64,000 nucleotides of DNA, taken from positions 1 to 64,000 of the forward strand of contig DIYO01000007.1 of the NCBI GenBank assembly GCA_002427755.1, in the 5' to 3' direction. Position 1 is the first letter of the stretch. The number at the start of each line of letters is the position of its first letter. Position numbers and translations under genes: made by a program. Below are positions 9,252-17,421 of this stretch, one piece after another. The stretch comes from Roseivirga sp. UBA6052. Lineage in GTDB: Bacteria; Bacteroidota; Bacteroidia; Cytophagales; Cyclobacteriaceae. Below the pieces are notes generated by a model. That model searched no databases. It saw nothing but the letters and a program-made list of their open reading frames with translations, and was not told where the DNA came from.

Positions 9252-10043
9252 ATGTCAAATCTTAAACTGAACACCTCCTATAAGCATCATTTCGCCTGTG
9301 CCGTTATTCTTGGTATATGGTTAGCAGCTTTCCTAGTACTAATAGCTCCATTTGATGTAGCAGATGTGCCGTTCAAGACTAGACTCGTTGAAATGCCATT
9401 TTACGGATTAATGACCATTGTTGGTTATATGGCATTGATTCCTATTCAAAACCGTGTAAATACTTATTTCCAACGCTGGACGCTTGGCTTTGAAGTAGCC
9501 TTTTTTATAGCTATGAGCTTGATAATGCTCGTGGGTTGTTTTGCCTATTACAAGTCTTGGGTAATCAATGGTGATTACAGTCTTTACAAATTCACATTCG
9601 AAGTATACTATCCAATTTACTTTATCATATTACCGATCATGGTTTTCGTAAGATGGCACTTGAATCGGCAACCAGCCCCAACACCGGCAAGGAAGATTAT
9701 GCTCATGGGCGACTATAAACAAGACATCTTACAAGTTGATGAGGACGAACTGATTTGTATTTCGAGTGCCGATAATTATGTTGAAGTAGTATATAAATCG
9801 AGTGGAGATATAAACAGATTGCTGCTAAGGTCAACGCTTAAGCAAATTCATGAACAAGCGCCCATTTTGGTTAAAGTCCATCGCTCACACATTATTAATC
9901 CTTTGCATTTTATTGCATGGAAGGATTCGAACACCATAATTGTTACCGGAATGGAGATTCCTGTATCTAAAGGATACAAACACAACCTAGATGAAATCCA
10001 TCAATCGTCCCTAAATCAGCAAGGTTTATCCCTGAATACTTGA
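9252..10043 (+). CDS. Membrane-anchored LytTR-family transcriptional regulator
   Basis: A 263-residue protein. Four hydrophobic segments fill the first 140 residues: about 16-34 (AVILGIWLAAFLVLIAPF), 50-68, 83-102 and 117-134. A LytTR DNA-binding domain follows at about 158-255, with the hallmark ISSADNYVEVVY, LLRSTLKQI and VKVHRSHIINPLHF. LytTR domains bind DNA through extended beta strands rather than a helix-turn-helix. Here the DNA-binding part is tethered to the membrane and no receiver domain is present, so it would act as a one-component regulator. The next gene downstream (a secreted serine hydrolase, 58 bp away) is a plausible target but this is not shown. Confidence 0.88.
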   Translation: MSNLKLNTSYKHHFACAVILGIWLAAFLVLIAPFDVADVPFKTRLVEMPFYGLMTIVGYMALIPIQNRVNTYFQRWTLGFEVAFFIAMSLIMLVGCFAYYKSWVINGDYSLYKFTFEVYYPIYFIILPIMVFVRWHLNRQPAPTPARKIMLMGDYKQDILQVDEDELICISSADNYVEVVYKSSGDINRLLLRSTLKQIHEQAPILVKVHRSHIINPLHFIAWKDSNTIIVTGMEIPVSKGYKHNLDEIHQSSLNQQGLSLNT

Positions 10044-10101
10044 TTCAAGCCATTATAGATTGTTTTTTGTTCATGTTTGTTAAAAGTCAAATCGCAACAG
10101 A

Positions 10102-11166
10102 ATGAAAAAGATTTTCGTATTAACCCTCATCCTTCTGGGCCAATCTCTCAAGGCTCAAAATGAAAAAGCTCAAATCATTTTAAACGAGTTGATAACGGAA
10201 AACAACATTATTGGTACGGCTGGAGGTTATACACAAAATGGAGAAATTGGTTGGATCGGGCAGGCTGGATTTGCTGATCAAAATAAAAAAACGCCTTTCA
10301 CGGGAACTACCTTAAATAGAATTGCCTCCATAGCAAAACCCATGACAGCTATAGCCATTATGCAATTGGTGGAACAGGGTAAGATTGATTTAGATGTTCC
10401 CATTCAAACCTATATACCCGATTACCCTAAACAAGAGAAAACTCAAATCACTACAAGACATCTTCTCTCCCACACCTCAGGCATAGGAGGATACCAAGGT
10501 GGAAAAGAAACAGAAACTACTGTTGCGTATAAAACTCTCACTGACGCCCTTTCGATATTCAAAGATCGAGATTTACTATTTGAACCAGGAACTAGGTATA
10601 GCTACACCACTTACGGATATACGGTCTTGGGTGTAATAATAGAACGAGTCAGCGGCCAATCTTTCGAAGACTTTATGCAGGAATACATTTGGGATAAAGC
10701 TAAGATGGTCAACACCGGAGTTGAGAAGTTTGGGCAGAAAAAAGCAAACCAATCCAGTATCTATCACAGAAACCGAAAAGGTAAGACTAAAGAAGCCAAA
10801 GAGAATAATCTAAGTAATCGTATTCCAGGAGGTGGACTTTACACAACCGTAGAAGATATGCTCAAATTTGGAAATGCTGTAATCAACAATGTGTTTGTAA
10901 CCGAAGAAACAATGAACCTAATGCGAGAACATCACAGCTTGGAAAAAGAGCGAAATGCTTATGGCTTTGGTTGGTTCCTATATAATCCAAAGCCTAATGA
11001 AGGTGCCATTATTGGGCACAGTGGAGCACAAACAGGTGCATCTAATCAATTAATGATTATTCCTGAAAAGAAATTCGTGGCCGTAATCCTAAGTAATACT
11101 TCGGGTGCGTTTCAAGCGGTTACTCCTGCTACATTCAAGCTTTATGGCATTGCAACTTCAAACTAG
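10102..11166 (+). CDS. Secreted beta-lactamase-family serine hydrolase
   Basis: A 354-residue penicillin-binding-protein-like/class C beta-lactamase-fold enzyme. The signal peptide MKKIFVLTLILLGQSLKAQ ends in a typical A-Q cleavage context. The SxxK motif is SIAK with Ser at residue 76. The second motif region is YSYTTYGYTVLG, in which the usual YxN reads YTT. The third motif is HSGAQTG. The family includes D-aminopeptidases, esterases and PBP-like hydrolases, and the substrate cannot be assigned. Nothing indicates a resistance role. It follows the membrane LytTR gene at 58 bp on the same strand. Confidence 0.85.
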   Translation: MKKIFVLTLILLGQSLKAQNEKAQIILNELITENNIIGTAGGYTQNGEIGWIGQAGFADQNKKTPFTGTTLNRIASIAKPMTAIAIMQLVEQGKIDLDVPIQTYIPDYPKQEKTQITTRHLLSHTSGIGGYQGGKETETTVAYKTLTDALSIFKDRDLLFEPGTRYSYTTYGYTVLGVIIERVSGQSFEDFMQEYIWDKAKMVNTGVEKFGQKKANQSSIYHRNRKGKTKEAKENNLSNRIPGGGLYTTVEDMLKFGNAVINNVFVTEETMNLMREHHSLEKERNAYGFGWFLYNPKPNEGAIIGHSGAQTGASNQLMIIPEKKFVAVILSNTSGAFQAVTPATFKLYGIATSN

Positions 11167-11169
11167 ATT

Positions 11170-12006
11170 TTACTTTCCTGCATTGTAATACTCCAATGCC
11201 TTTGGCATAGCAGCATTTAAGCGTTCAATCCTCGTTTCGTGAGAAGGGTGCGTAGATAAAAACTCAGGTGGTCTTTGTCCACTGCTACCTGATGACATAC
11301 GTTCCCAAAACGCTGGAGCAACTGACGGATCGTAACCAGCCATAGCCATAAAGTATAGGCCCATTTCATCTGCTTCCGATTCATGCAATCTAGAGTATTT
11401 GAGTAAAGCGATGTCTGTACCTAATCCAGCAGCCTGAAAGATAATTCTTTGGGTGGTGGAAGGGTTTTGGCCAAGTGCAACTGCGCCAACAGTTAATCCT
11501 AAATTCTTAGTAAAGCTTTGATTTACACGTTCGTATCCGTGTCTAGCAATAGCGTGAGCCACTTCATGCCCCATAACTACTGCAACCCCTTGTTCATCTT
11601 TACAAATTGGTAGAATGCCTGTATAGAAAGCCACCTTACCTCCAGACATAGCCCATGCATTCACTAAGGTATCATTATCGATAAGATTAAATTCCCACTC
11701 AAAGCCAGCTAAAAATTCACTTTGGCCTGCTTCTGTTAAGTGCTTTTCTACCGCCTTCTGTATTCTTGTTCCAGTTCTTTGAATTAGCCCAACTTTATCA
11801 ACATCATTAGAAAGTGGTAAGGAATCCATTAAAACTTTGTATGCTTCAGCGCTGTACTGAACAACCTGTTCGTTAGAGGGTGCTCCCAAACCGAAAGTCT
11901 TTTGCTTTCTACCGGTAAGCGGAATTGTTGTTGTAGTGCAAGCTGTAAAAAGTGCGATTAGTGAAAGCGCAAACAGAGACTTAACCTTTGACGACACTGA
12001 TTTCAT
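11170..12006 (-). CDS. M48-family metalloprotease lipoprotein
   Basis: A 278-residue zinc protease. The lipoprotein signal ends LFTAC with the lipidated Cys at residue 23, so it is probably anchored in a membrane facing the periplasm. The zinc motif is HEVAH (His147, Glu148, His151) within MGHEVAHAIARHG. The third-ligand region is HESEADEMGLYFMAMAGYDP, typical of the BepA/LoiP-like M48 group linked to outer-membrane protein quality control. The C-terminal STHPSHETRIERL is also typical. The frame begins at a GTG (12027), but the ATG at 12006 gives the better signal peptide. It converges on the serine hydrolase gene with 3 bp between the two stops. Confidence 0.9.
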   Translation of the reverse strand: MKSVSSKVKSLFALSLIALFTACTTTTIPLTGRKQKTFGLGAPSNEQVVQYSAEAYKVLMDSLPLSNDVDKVGLIQRTGTRIQKAVEKHLTEAGQSEFLAGFEWEFNLIDNDTLVNAWAMSGGKVAFYTGILPICKDEQGVAVVMGHEVAHAIARHGYERVNQSFTKNLGLTVGAVALGQNPSTTQRIIFQAAGLGTDIALLKYSRLHESEADEMGLYFMAMAGYDPSVAPAFWERMSSGSSGQRPPEFLSTHPSHETRIERLNAAMPKALEYYNAGK

Positions 12007-12123
12007 TTTAATGTTCAATTTTATCACTCTAATTTGATTAATCTTTACCCGTAGTCAAAAGTCCTTTGGGATTTAATTATGATATCAATTAATTAGAAGT
12101 CTTAGTTCCCAAAACACCCTCTA

Positions 12124-12732
12124 ATGAAGATTATTGCCATAGGCAGAAATTATGCTGCCCATATTGCAGAATTAAATAATGAAAGACCGAGCGAACCGGT
12201 TATTTTCATGAAACCCGACACGGCTGTACTTAGAAACAATGCGCCTTTTTATCATCCTGACTTTTCAAAAGACATACACTTTGAAGTAGAGATACTTTTG
12301 AAAATTGATAGAGAAGGAAAATACATTGATCAGAAGTTCGCTCACAAATATTACAATGAAATTGGCATTGGTGTAGACTTTACAGCACGTGACATTCAGG
12401 CCAAATGCAAGGAGAAAGGATTGCCTTGGGAGAAGGCTAAAGGTTTTAATGGCTCAGCCCCTATTTCTGCTTTTCTGCCAAAAGAAGAATTTGATCTGAG
12501 TAATCTTGATTTCTCACTGAAACAGAACGGAGAAATCAAGCAAGAAGGTAACACAAGCTTGATGCTGTGGAATTTTGACGAAATCATCAGCTATGTTTCT
12601 CAGTTTTTTACGTTAAAGAAGGGTGACATCATTTTCACGGGAACTCCTGCCGGAGTTGGCCCTATAGTTGTAGGCGATGTATTGGAGGCGTATATTCAGG
12701 AAGAGAAATTATTAACGGTTGAGATTAAGTAG
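12124..12732 (+). CDS. Fumarylacetoacetate hydrolase (FAH)-family enzyme
   Basis: A 202-residue single-domain FAH protein. It opens with the family N-terminus KIIAIGRNYAAHIAEL. It has PVIFMKPDTA, the metal-ligand region HFEVEILLKI, the signature GVDFTARDIQ, and closing FTGTPAGVGP. Members of this size are acylpyruvases, oxaloacetate decarboxylases or hydroxyheptadienedioate isomerases; sequence alone does not choose among them. It is the first gene of a tight plus-strand operon and its 3' end overlaps the next gene by 14 bases. Confidence 0.88.
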   Translation: MKIIAIGRNYAAHIAELNNERPSEPVIFMKPDTAVLRNNAPFYHPDFSKDIHFEVEILLKIDREGKYIDQKFAHKYYNEIGIGVDFTARDIQAKCKEKGLPWEKAKGFNGSAPISAFLPKEEFDLSNLDFSLKQNGEIKQEGNTSLMLWNFDEIISYVSQFFTLKKGDIIFTGTPAGVGPIVVGDVLEAYIQEEKLLTVEIK

Positions 12733-14611
12733 TCTTTTAGTTCTTTTATTGGTAGGTCAGTTGGTTTTCGCTCAATATGATGCGATTGAGCCCGACTATT
12801 ATCAATTCCCTATTCAGCCCGATAAAATCAATTACCTAAGTGGTAATATGGGAGAACTAAGAGCCTCTCATTTCCATGCTGGTCTTGATATCAAAACACA
12901 GGGTAAAGAGGGTTTGTCTGTTTACGCAGCTGCAGATGGTTGGGTAAGTCGGATTAGAATAGGTACAGGTGGTTATGGTAACTGCCTATACATACAGCAT
13001 CCTAATGGTACTACAACAGTCTACGCCCACCTTCAAAGATTCAACGAAGATTTAGCACAATATGCTTTAGAGGAGCAATACAAGAGAAAATCTTTCTCTG
13101 TGAATCTGTTTCCAAAAAGAAACCAATTACAAATCAAGAAAGGCCAAGTCATTGGTTTATCTGGTAATACGGGATCATCCACCGGTCCTCATTTGCATTT
13201 CGAAATAAGGGGCGCTCGACAAGAAGTACTCGACCCATTAAGAATCGGTTTTAAAGAAATTGAAGATGATATAGCACCAGAAGCTGGTCTTCTCGCCATC
13301 AAAACAATGAATCTAGATTCGCGTGTAAATGATCAATTCGGACGATTTGAATTCAAATTAGAAAGAGAAGGAAACTCCTACACGGTTCCAGATACTATTT
13401 TGGCAATTGGCAAAATCGGACTCGAACTTTACACTTATGACAAATTGAATGGCGCACCTAATAGAAACGGAGTACCTATCATTGAAATGTCAGTCAACGA
13501 CCAAATTCACTTTGACCTAGAAATTGATTCAATCCTCTTTTCACAGCAAAAGAGCGTCTTGATTCATACCAACTATAAGGCACAAAGAGAGAGCAGAAGA
13601 AGATTTAACAAGCTTTACGTAGATGACGGCAACAAATTAGGCTTCTATCAAAAAGCTGTGAACAATGGCTTTATTTACGTAGAAGAAGATGAAATCAAAA
13701 CGATTAATCTACAACTAGAAGATGCCTATGGCAACGAGAGCAAGGTAAGTCTAGTCATCAAAGGCACAACAAAAAAAGAAGAGCTCAGTAGAGCAATTTT
13801 CCCAAAAGAAAATGGCCAAGTCATAGACAACACATTAGTGCTAAGCTATGTAAGAGATAGTTTGAAAAATAAGCTCACTATCTATAATCAAGAGGGCTCT
13901 TACATAAAGTCCCCTGATTACTTTAATGAATCAGTGAACATTTATCTACTAGACTTAAGAAAGGGGCTCCCCAAGAATGTAGTATTCTCTGATGGCACGA
14001 AAGTTCCGCTGAACTTTACGGCAAAAATACCGGCTGGAATTAATCATTCCGTTTTAAATGATACCTACTCCTTGAAGTTTACCAAGAATAGTCTTTTTGA
14101 CACCATTTACGTGAGAACAGATCATTACCTAGACAGTCATGATAGTGAAATCATAGAAATCAAAGACGACTTATATCCCTTAAAAGGACCAATAACCTTT
14201 GAGTTTGAAAGTTTGGTAGAAAGAGACAGTTTGGAATTCTATCAGGTATATAAACTAAACCGCAGAGGACAACCTTCATTTGCAGGTGGTGGGTTCTCTG
14301 ATGGCTTATTCAAATTCAACACTTCATCATTCGGCAAATTCACACTTCTAAGAGATGAAGTACCTCCTACGATTAAACAAATCAGCAGAAGAGATGATAT
14401 TATTTCCTTTAGAATAAGGGATGCCCTCTCAGGAATTAATAAATTCGAAGCCAAGTTGAATGGGGAGTGGATTCTAATGAACTACGAACCCAAAAGAAAC
14501 TTAATCTGGTCGGAACGATTAGACAAAAACAAACCTTTACGTGGTGAGTTTGAATTGAAGGTATTAGACAATGCCGGAAATGAATCAAACTTTACACTAA
14601 AAATAGAATAG
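12719..14611 (+). CDS. Secreted M23-family metallopeptidase
   Basis: A 630-residue exported peptidase of the lysostaphin/LytM type, which cleaves peptidoglycan cross-bridges. The zinc site is HAGLD (His53, Asp57) and GPHLHFE (His158, His160). About 450 residues of beta-rich C-terminal sequence follow, without a recognised domain. The start is a TTG overlapping the end of the FAH gene. It is chosen because MRLSSLLVLLLVGQLVFAQ is a complete signal peptide and the next in-frame Met (residue 44) lies beyond it. Overlap suggests translational coupling with the FAH gene. The next gene starts 3 bp after its stop. Confidence 0.88.
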   Translation: MRLSSLLVLLLVGQLVFAQYDAIEPDYYQFPIQPDKINYLSGNMGELRASHFHAGLDIKTQGKEGLSVYAAADGWVSRIRIGTGGYGNCLYIQHPNGTTTVYAHLQRFNEDLAQYALEEQYKRKSFSVNLFPKRNQLQIKKGQVIGLSGNTGSSTGPHLHFEIRGARQEVLDPLRIGFKEIEDDIAPEAGLLAIKTMNLDSRVNDQFGRFEFKLEREGNSYTVPDTILAIGKIGLELYTYDKLNGAPNRNGVPIIEMSVNDQIHFDLEIDSILFSQQKSVLIHTNYKAQRESRRRFNKLYVDDGNKLGFYQKAVNNGFIYVEEDEIKTINLQLEDAYGNESKVSLVIKGTTKKEELSRAIFPKENGQVIDNTLVLSYVRDSLKNKLTIYNQEGSYIKSPDYFNESVNIYLLDLRKGLPKNVVFSDGTKVPLNFTAKIPAGINHSVLNDTYSLKFTKNSLFDTIYVRTDHYLDSHDSEIIEIKDDLYPLKGPITFEFESLVERDSLEFYQVYKLNRRGQPSFAGGGFSDGLFKFNTSSFGKFTLLRDEVPPTIKQISRRDDIISFRIRDALSGINKFEAKLNGEWILMNYEPKRNLIWSERLDKNKPLRGEFELKVLDNAGNESNFTLKIE

Positions 14612-14614
14612 AAA

Positions 14615-15064
14615 ATGGCTTTACAAGTAGGTGACAAAGCACCAGCTTTCGAAGGAATTGATCAAGACAGCAATCCTATCAAACTATCAGACTTCTCAGG
14701 TAAAAAACTAGTATTGTACTTCTACCCTAAGGATAACACTCCAGGATGTACTGCGCAAGCCTGTAACTTAAGAGACAATTATGACGCCCTATTAAAGGCA
14801 GGCTATGCAGTTGTTGGTATCAGTTCAGACTCTGCCAAGAAACACCAGAATTTCATTAACAAATTCGAACTGCCCTTCCCTCTTATTGCAGACGAAGACA
14901 AGAGCATTCATGAGCAATTCGGAACTTGGGTAGAAAAGTCTATGTATGGTAAAACCTATATGGGTACAGCAAGGACTACCTTCGTGATAGATGAGAGTGG
15001 CGTAATTGAAGAAATTATCGGTAAGGTGAAAACAAAAGACCATACCGCCCAAATCTTAAAATAA
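14615..15064 (+). CDS. bcp: Thioredoxin-dependent thiol peroxidase (BCP family peroxiredoxin)
   Basis: A 149-residue peroxiredoxin that reduces hydroperoxides with thioredoxin as donor. The active site is YPKDNTPGCTAQACNLRDNY: peroxidatic Cys45 and resolving Cys50 five residues apart, the alpha-2 type of BCP. MYGKTYMGTARTTFVID near the end is also typical. Length is normal. It is the third gene of the operon, 3 bp after the M23 peptidase and 12 bp before the transketolase subunit. Confidence 0.94.
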   Translation: MALQVGDKAPAFEGIDQDSNPIKLSDFSGKKLVLYFYPKDNTPGCTAQACNLRDNYDALLKAGYAVVGISSDSAKKHQNFINKFELPFPLIADEDKSIHEQFGTWVEKSMYGKTYMGTARTTFVIDESGVIEEIIGKVKTKDHTAQILK

Positions 15065-15076
15065 AATCAAACTAAC

Positions 15077-15925
15077 GTGAGTAAACCAAGTATTCAAGAG
15101 CTAGAGCGCATTGCTTCTCAAGTAAGAAGAGACATCGTGCGTATGGTTCATGCAGTCAATTCAGGGCACCCTGGTGGGTCTCTGGGCTGTACAGATTTTT
15201 TTGTAGCGCTTTACTTTTCTCAAATGAATAGAAAAGAAGGCTTTGATATGGATGGTTTGAATGAAGACATCTTCTTCCTTTCTAACGGTCACATCTCTCC
15301 TGTTTTTTATAGCGTGCTAGCTAGAGCTGGTTATTTTGAGGTAGCAGAGCTAAGTACTTTTAGAAAGCTTGATTCTAGACTTCAAGGGCACCCTGCTACT
15401 GAAGAAGGACTGCCTGGAATTAGAATTGCTTCTGGTTCACTTGGCCAAGGTCTTTCTGTTGCCAATGGTGCCGCACAAGCCAAAAAACTCAATGGCGAGG
15501 ATAACTTGGTTTACATCTTAATGGGCGATGGTGAATTAGAAGAAGGTCAGGTATGGGAAGCAGCCATGTATGCTGCCCACCATAAGATCGACAATCTCAT
15601 TGCTACCGTAGACTTTAATGGCCAGCAGATCGATGGCCCGACAGAAGAGGTAATGTCTTTAGGTGATCTAAGAGGCAAATGGGAAGCTTTCGGTTGGGAA
15701 GTGATGGAAAGCAATGGTAACGATATGGCTGAAATCAATGCTGGCATCGAAAAGGCCAAATCACTAGCAGGCAATGGCAAACCAGTAATGAACTTAATGA
15801 AGACCGAGATGGGCTTTGGAGTTGATTTTATGGTGGGCACTCACAAATGGCATGGTGTAGCTCCTAACGTTGAGCAATTAGCCGATGCTTTAGGTCAATT
15901 GGAAGAAACTTTAGGAGATTATTAA
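15077..15925 (+). CDS. Transketolase, N-terminal subunit
   Basis: A 282-residue thiamine-diphosphate-binding half of transketolase. NSGHPGGSLGCTDFF, SNGHISPVFYSVL and ASGSLGQGLSVANGAA match the transketolase N-domain. The ThDP motif runs GDGELEEGQVWEA to the Asn of VDFNGQQ. The start is a GTG at 15077, 12 bp after bcp; the N-terminal SKPSIQELERIASQVRRDIV matches family members. With the next gene it makes a complete enzyme of the non-oxidative pentose phosphate pathway. The two-gene form is common in this phylum. Confidence 0.94.
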   Translation: MSKPSIQELERIASQVRRDIVRMVHAVNSGHPGGSLGCTDFFVALYFSQMNRKEGFDMDGLNEDIFFLSNGHISPVFYSVLARAGYFEVAELSTFRKLDSRLQGHPATEEGLPGIRIASGSLGQGLSVANGAAQAKKLNGEDNLVYILMGDGELEEGQVWEAAMYAAHHKIDNLIATVDFNGQQIDGPTEEVMSLGDLRGKWEAFGWEVMESNGNDMAEINAGIEKAKSLAGNGKPVMNLMKTEMGFGVDFMVGTHKWHGVAPNVEQLADALGQLEETLGDY

Positions 15926-15935
15926 AACCGGAACA

Positions 15936-16889
15936 ATGACAAAATTCACTTATACAGAGAAGCAAGATACTCGTTCTGGTTTTGGAGCTGGTTTAGCAGA
16001 ATTAGGGAGAACTAATCCTAATGTGGTAGCATTATGTGCTGACTTAGTAGGCTCATTAAAGATGCAGGAATTCATTAAAGAAAATCCTGAGAGATTCTTT
16101 CAAGTGGGTATTGCTGAAGCAAATATGATGGGTATTGCCGCAGGATTAACCATAGGTGGTAAGGTCCCTTTTACAGGAACCTTTGCTAATTTTTCTACAG
16201 GAAGAGTATATGACCAGATCCGTCAATCTATCGCCTATTCTGAGAAGAATGTAAAGATTTGTGCCTCTCACGCAGGCCTAACGCTAGGAGAAGATGGTGC
16301 TACACACCAGATTCTTGAAGATGTAGGCATGATGAAGATGTTGCCAAATATGACAGTAATCAACCCTTGTGATTACAATCAAACCAAGGCGGCAACAATT
16401 GCTATCGCGGAGCATCATGGGCCTGTTTACCTAAGGTTTGGTAGACCCAAGATGCCAATCTTCACTCCTGCAGATCAGAAGTTCGAAATTGGTAAAGCCC
16501 TTAAACTTATCGAAGGAACTGATGTAACCATCTTTGCTACAGGTCACTTGGTCTGGGAAGCTATAGAAGCCGAGGCTGCATTAGCTGAGCAAGGAATTAG
16601 TGCTGAAGTGATTAACATACATACGATAAAGCCACTAGATGTTGAAGCCATTTTAGAGTCAGCAGCAAAGACTGGTTGTGTGGTTACTGCAGAAGAACAT
16701 CAAATGAATGGAGGTTTGGGAGATAGTGTTGCTCAAACGCTAGCATTGAACAATCCAACTCCTCTTGAAATGGTTGCGGTAAACGACCAGTTTGGAGAAA
16801 GTGGTACACCTGCTCAACTCATGAAAAAGTACGGCATAGATGCTGAAAACATCATTAAAGCAGTGCATCGCGTCATGAAAAGAAAGTAA
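15936..16889 (+). CDS. Transketolase, C-terminal subunit
   Basis: A 317-residue partner of the gene before it, starting 10 bp downstream. It carries the pyrimidine-binding domain (SGFGAGLAELGRTNPNVVALCADL, FFQVGIAEANMMGIAAGL, ASHAGLTLGEDGATHQ) and the transketolase C-terminal domain (VTIFATGHLVWEAIEA, VVTAEEHQMNGGLGDSVAQ). Together the pair moves two-carbon units between sugar phosphates. A strong terminator directly follows, ending the operon that begins at 12124. Confidence 0.94.
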   Translation: MTKFTYTEKQDTRSGFGAGLAELGRTNPNVVALCADLVGSLKMQEFIKENPERFFQVGIAEANMMGIAAGLTIGGKVPFTGTFANFSTGRVYDQIRQSIAYSEKNVKICASHAGLTLGEDGATHQILEDVGMMKMLPNMTVINPCDYNQTKAATIAIAEHHGPVYLRFGRPKMPIFTPADQKFEIGKALKLIEGTDVTIFATGHLVWEAIEAEAALAEQGISAEVINIHTIKPLDVEAILESAAKTGCVVTAEEHQMNGGLGDSVAQTLALNNPTPLEMVAVNDQFGESGTPAQLMKKYGIDAENIIKAVHRVMKRK

Positions 16890-16896
16890 ATTTAAG

Positions 16897-16920
16897 CCCG
16901 GCCAATTAGCCGGGTTTTTT
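16897..16920 (+). terminator. Rho-independent terminator of the transketolase operon
   Basis: CCCGGC (16897-16902), a 6-base loop, and GCCGGG (16909-16914) form a perfect GC-rich stem followed by six T. It starts 7 bp after the transketolase stop codon. Confidence 0.92.
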
Positions 16921-17013
16921 GTTGGCTCATCCTGTGAGAGGCTCCAATCCTCGAAACTCGGGCAATACAAGTGCATTGTTTATGATCTTTGTAATACCTA
17001 AACAACAGGAACC

Positions 17014-17418
17014 ATGAACTCGTACAAAAATGAAAAGACATATAAGCCCAGAGTCCTCATAGTAGATGATAATGTGATTAGCTACAGATTGCTCGAATGG
17101 TGGTGTAAAAAGTGGGGTTATGATTATGATGTAGCCACGAACGGAAAAGAAGCAATGGAACTTCTTCCTAACAAAGTATATGATGTTGTTCTCATGGACA
17201 TCTTACTACCCGACACCAATGGTGTAGATCTTAGAAAAAAGATTTTAGCACAAAGGCCTTTGTTACCTGTAATATTCCAAAGTGGGTACGCACAGCATGA
17301 AAAAATCGAAAGACTCAATCCATTAGATAGCTACCTGAGAAAGCCATTCTTACCAGAAGAATTGCATGTAACAATGGATGCTAAGCTTACAAGACCTGCT
17401 TTAATGCAAATTGCGTAA
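17014..17418 (+). CDS. Single-domain response regulator (receiver only)
   Basis: A 134-residue CheY-like receiver. The acidic pocket is VLIVDDN (Asp18, Asp19). The phosphoacceptor is Asp62 in VLMDILLPDTNG. The conserved Lys is 110 in LRKPF. The switch Thr/Ser position appears as the Ser of FQSGYA. There is no output domain, so it would act by protein contact or in a phosphorelay. No kinase is adjacent; the kinase at 55089 has its own receiver gene. It stands alone between the transketolase terminator and a convergent gene. Confidence 0.9.
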   Translation: MNSYKNEKTYKPRVLIVDDNVISYRLLEWWCKKWGYDYDVATNGKEAMELLPNKVYDVVLMDILLPDTNGVDLRKKILAQRPLLPVIFQSGYAQHEKIERLNPLDSYLRKPFLPEELHVTMDAKLTRPALMQIA

Positions 17419-17421
17419 GTA

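Noticed and set aside
10102..11166. Antibiotic-resistance beta-lactamase
   Set aside because: The broad serine-hydrolase family includes esterases and peptidases, and the second motif is degenerate (YTT instead of YxN).
15077..16889. Split transketolase as a disrupted gene
   Set aside because: Both halves are complete with their own starts 10 bp apart, the normal two-subunit form in many bacteria.
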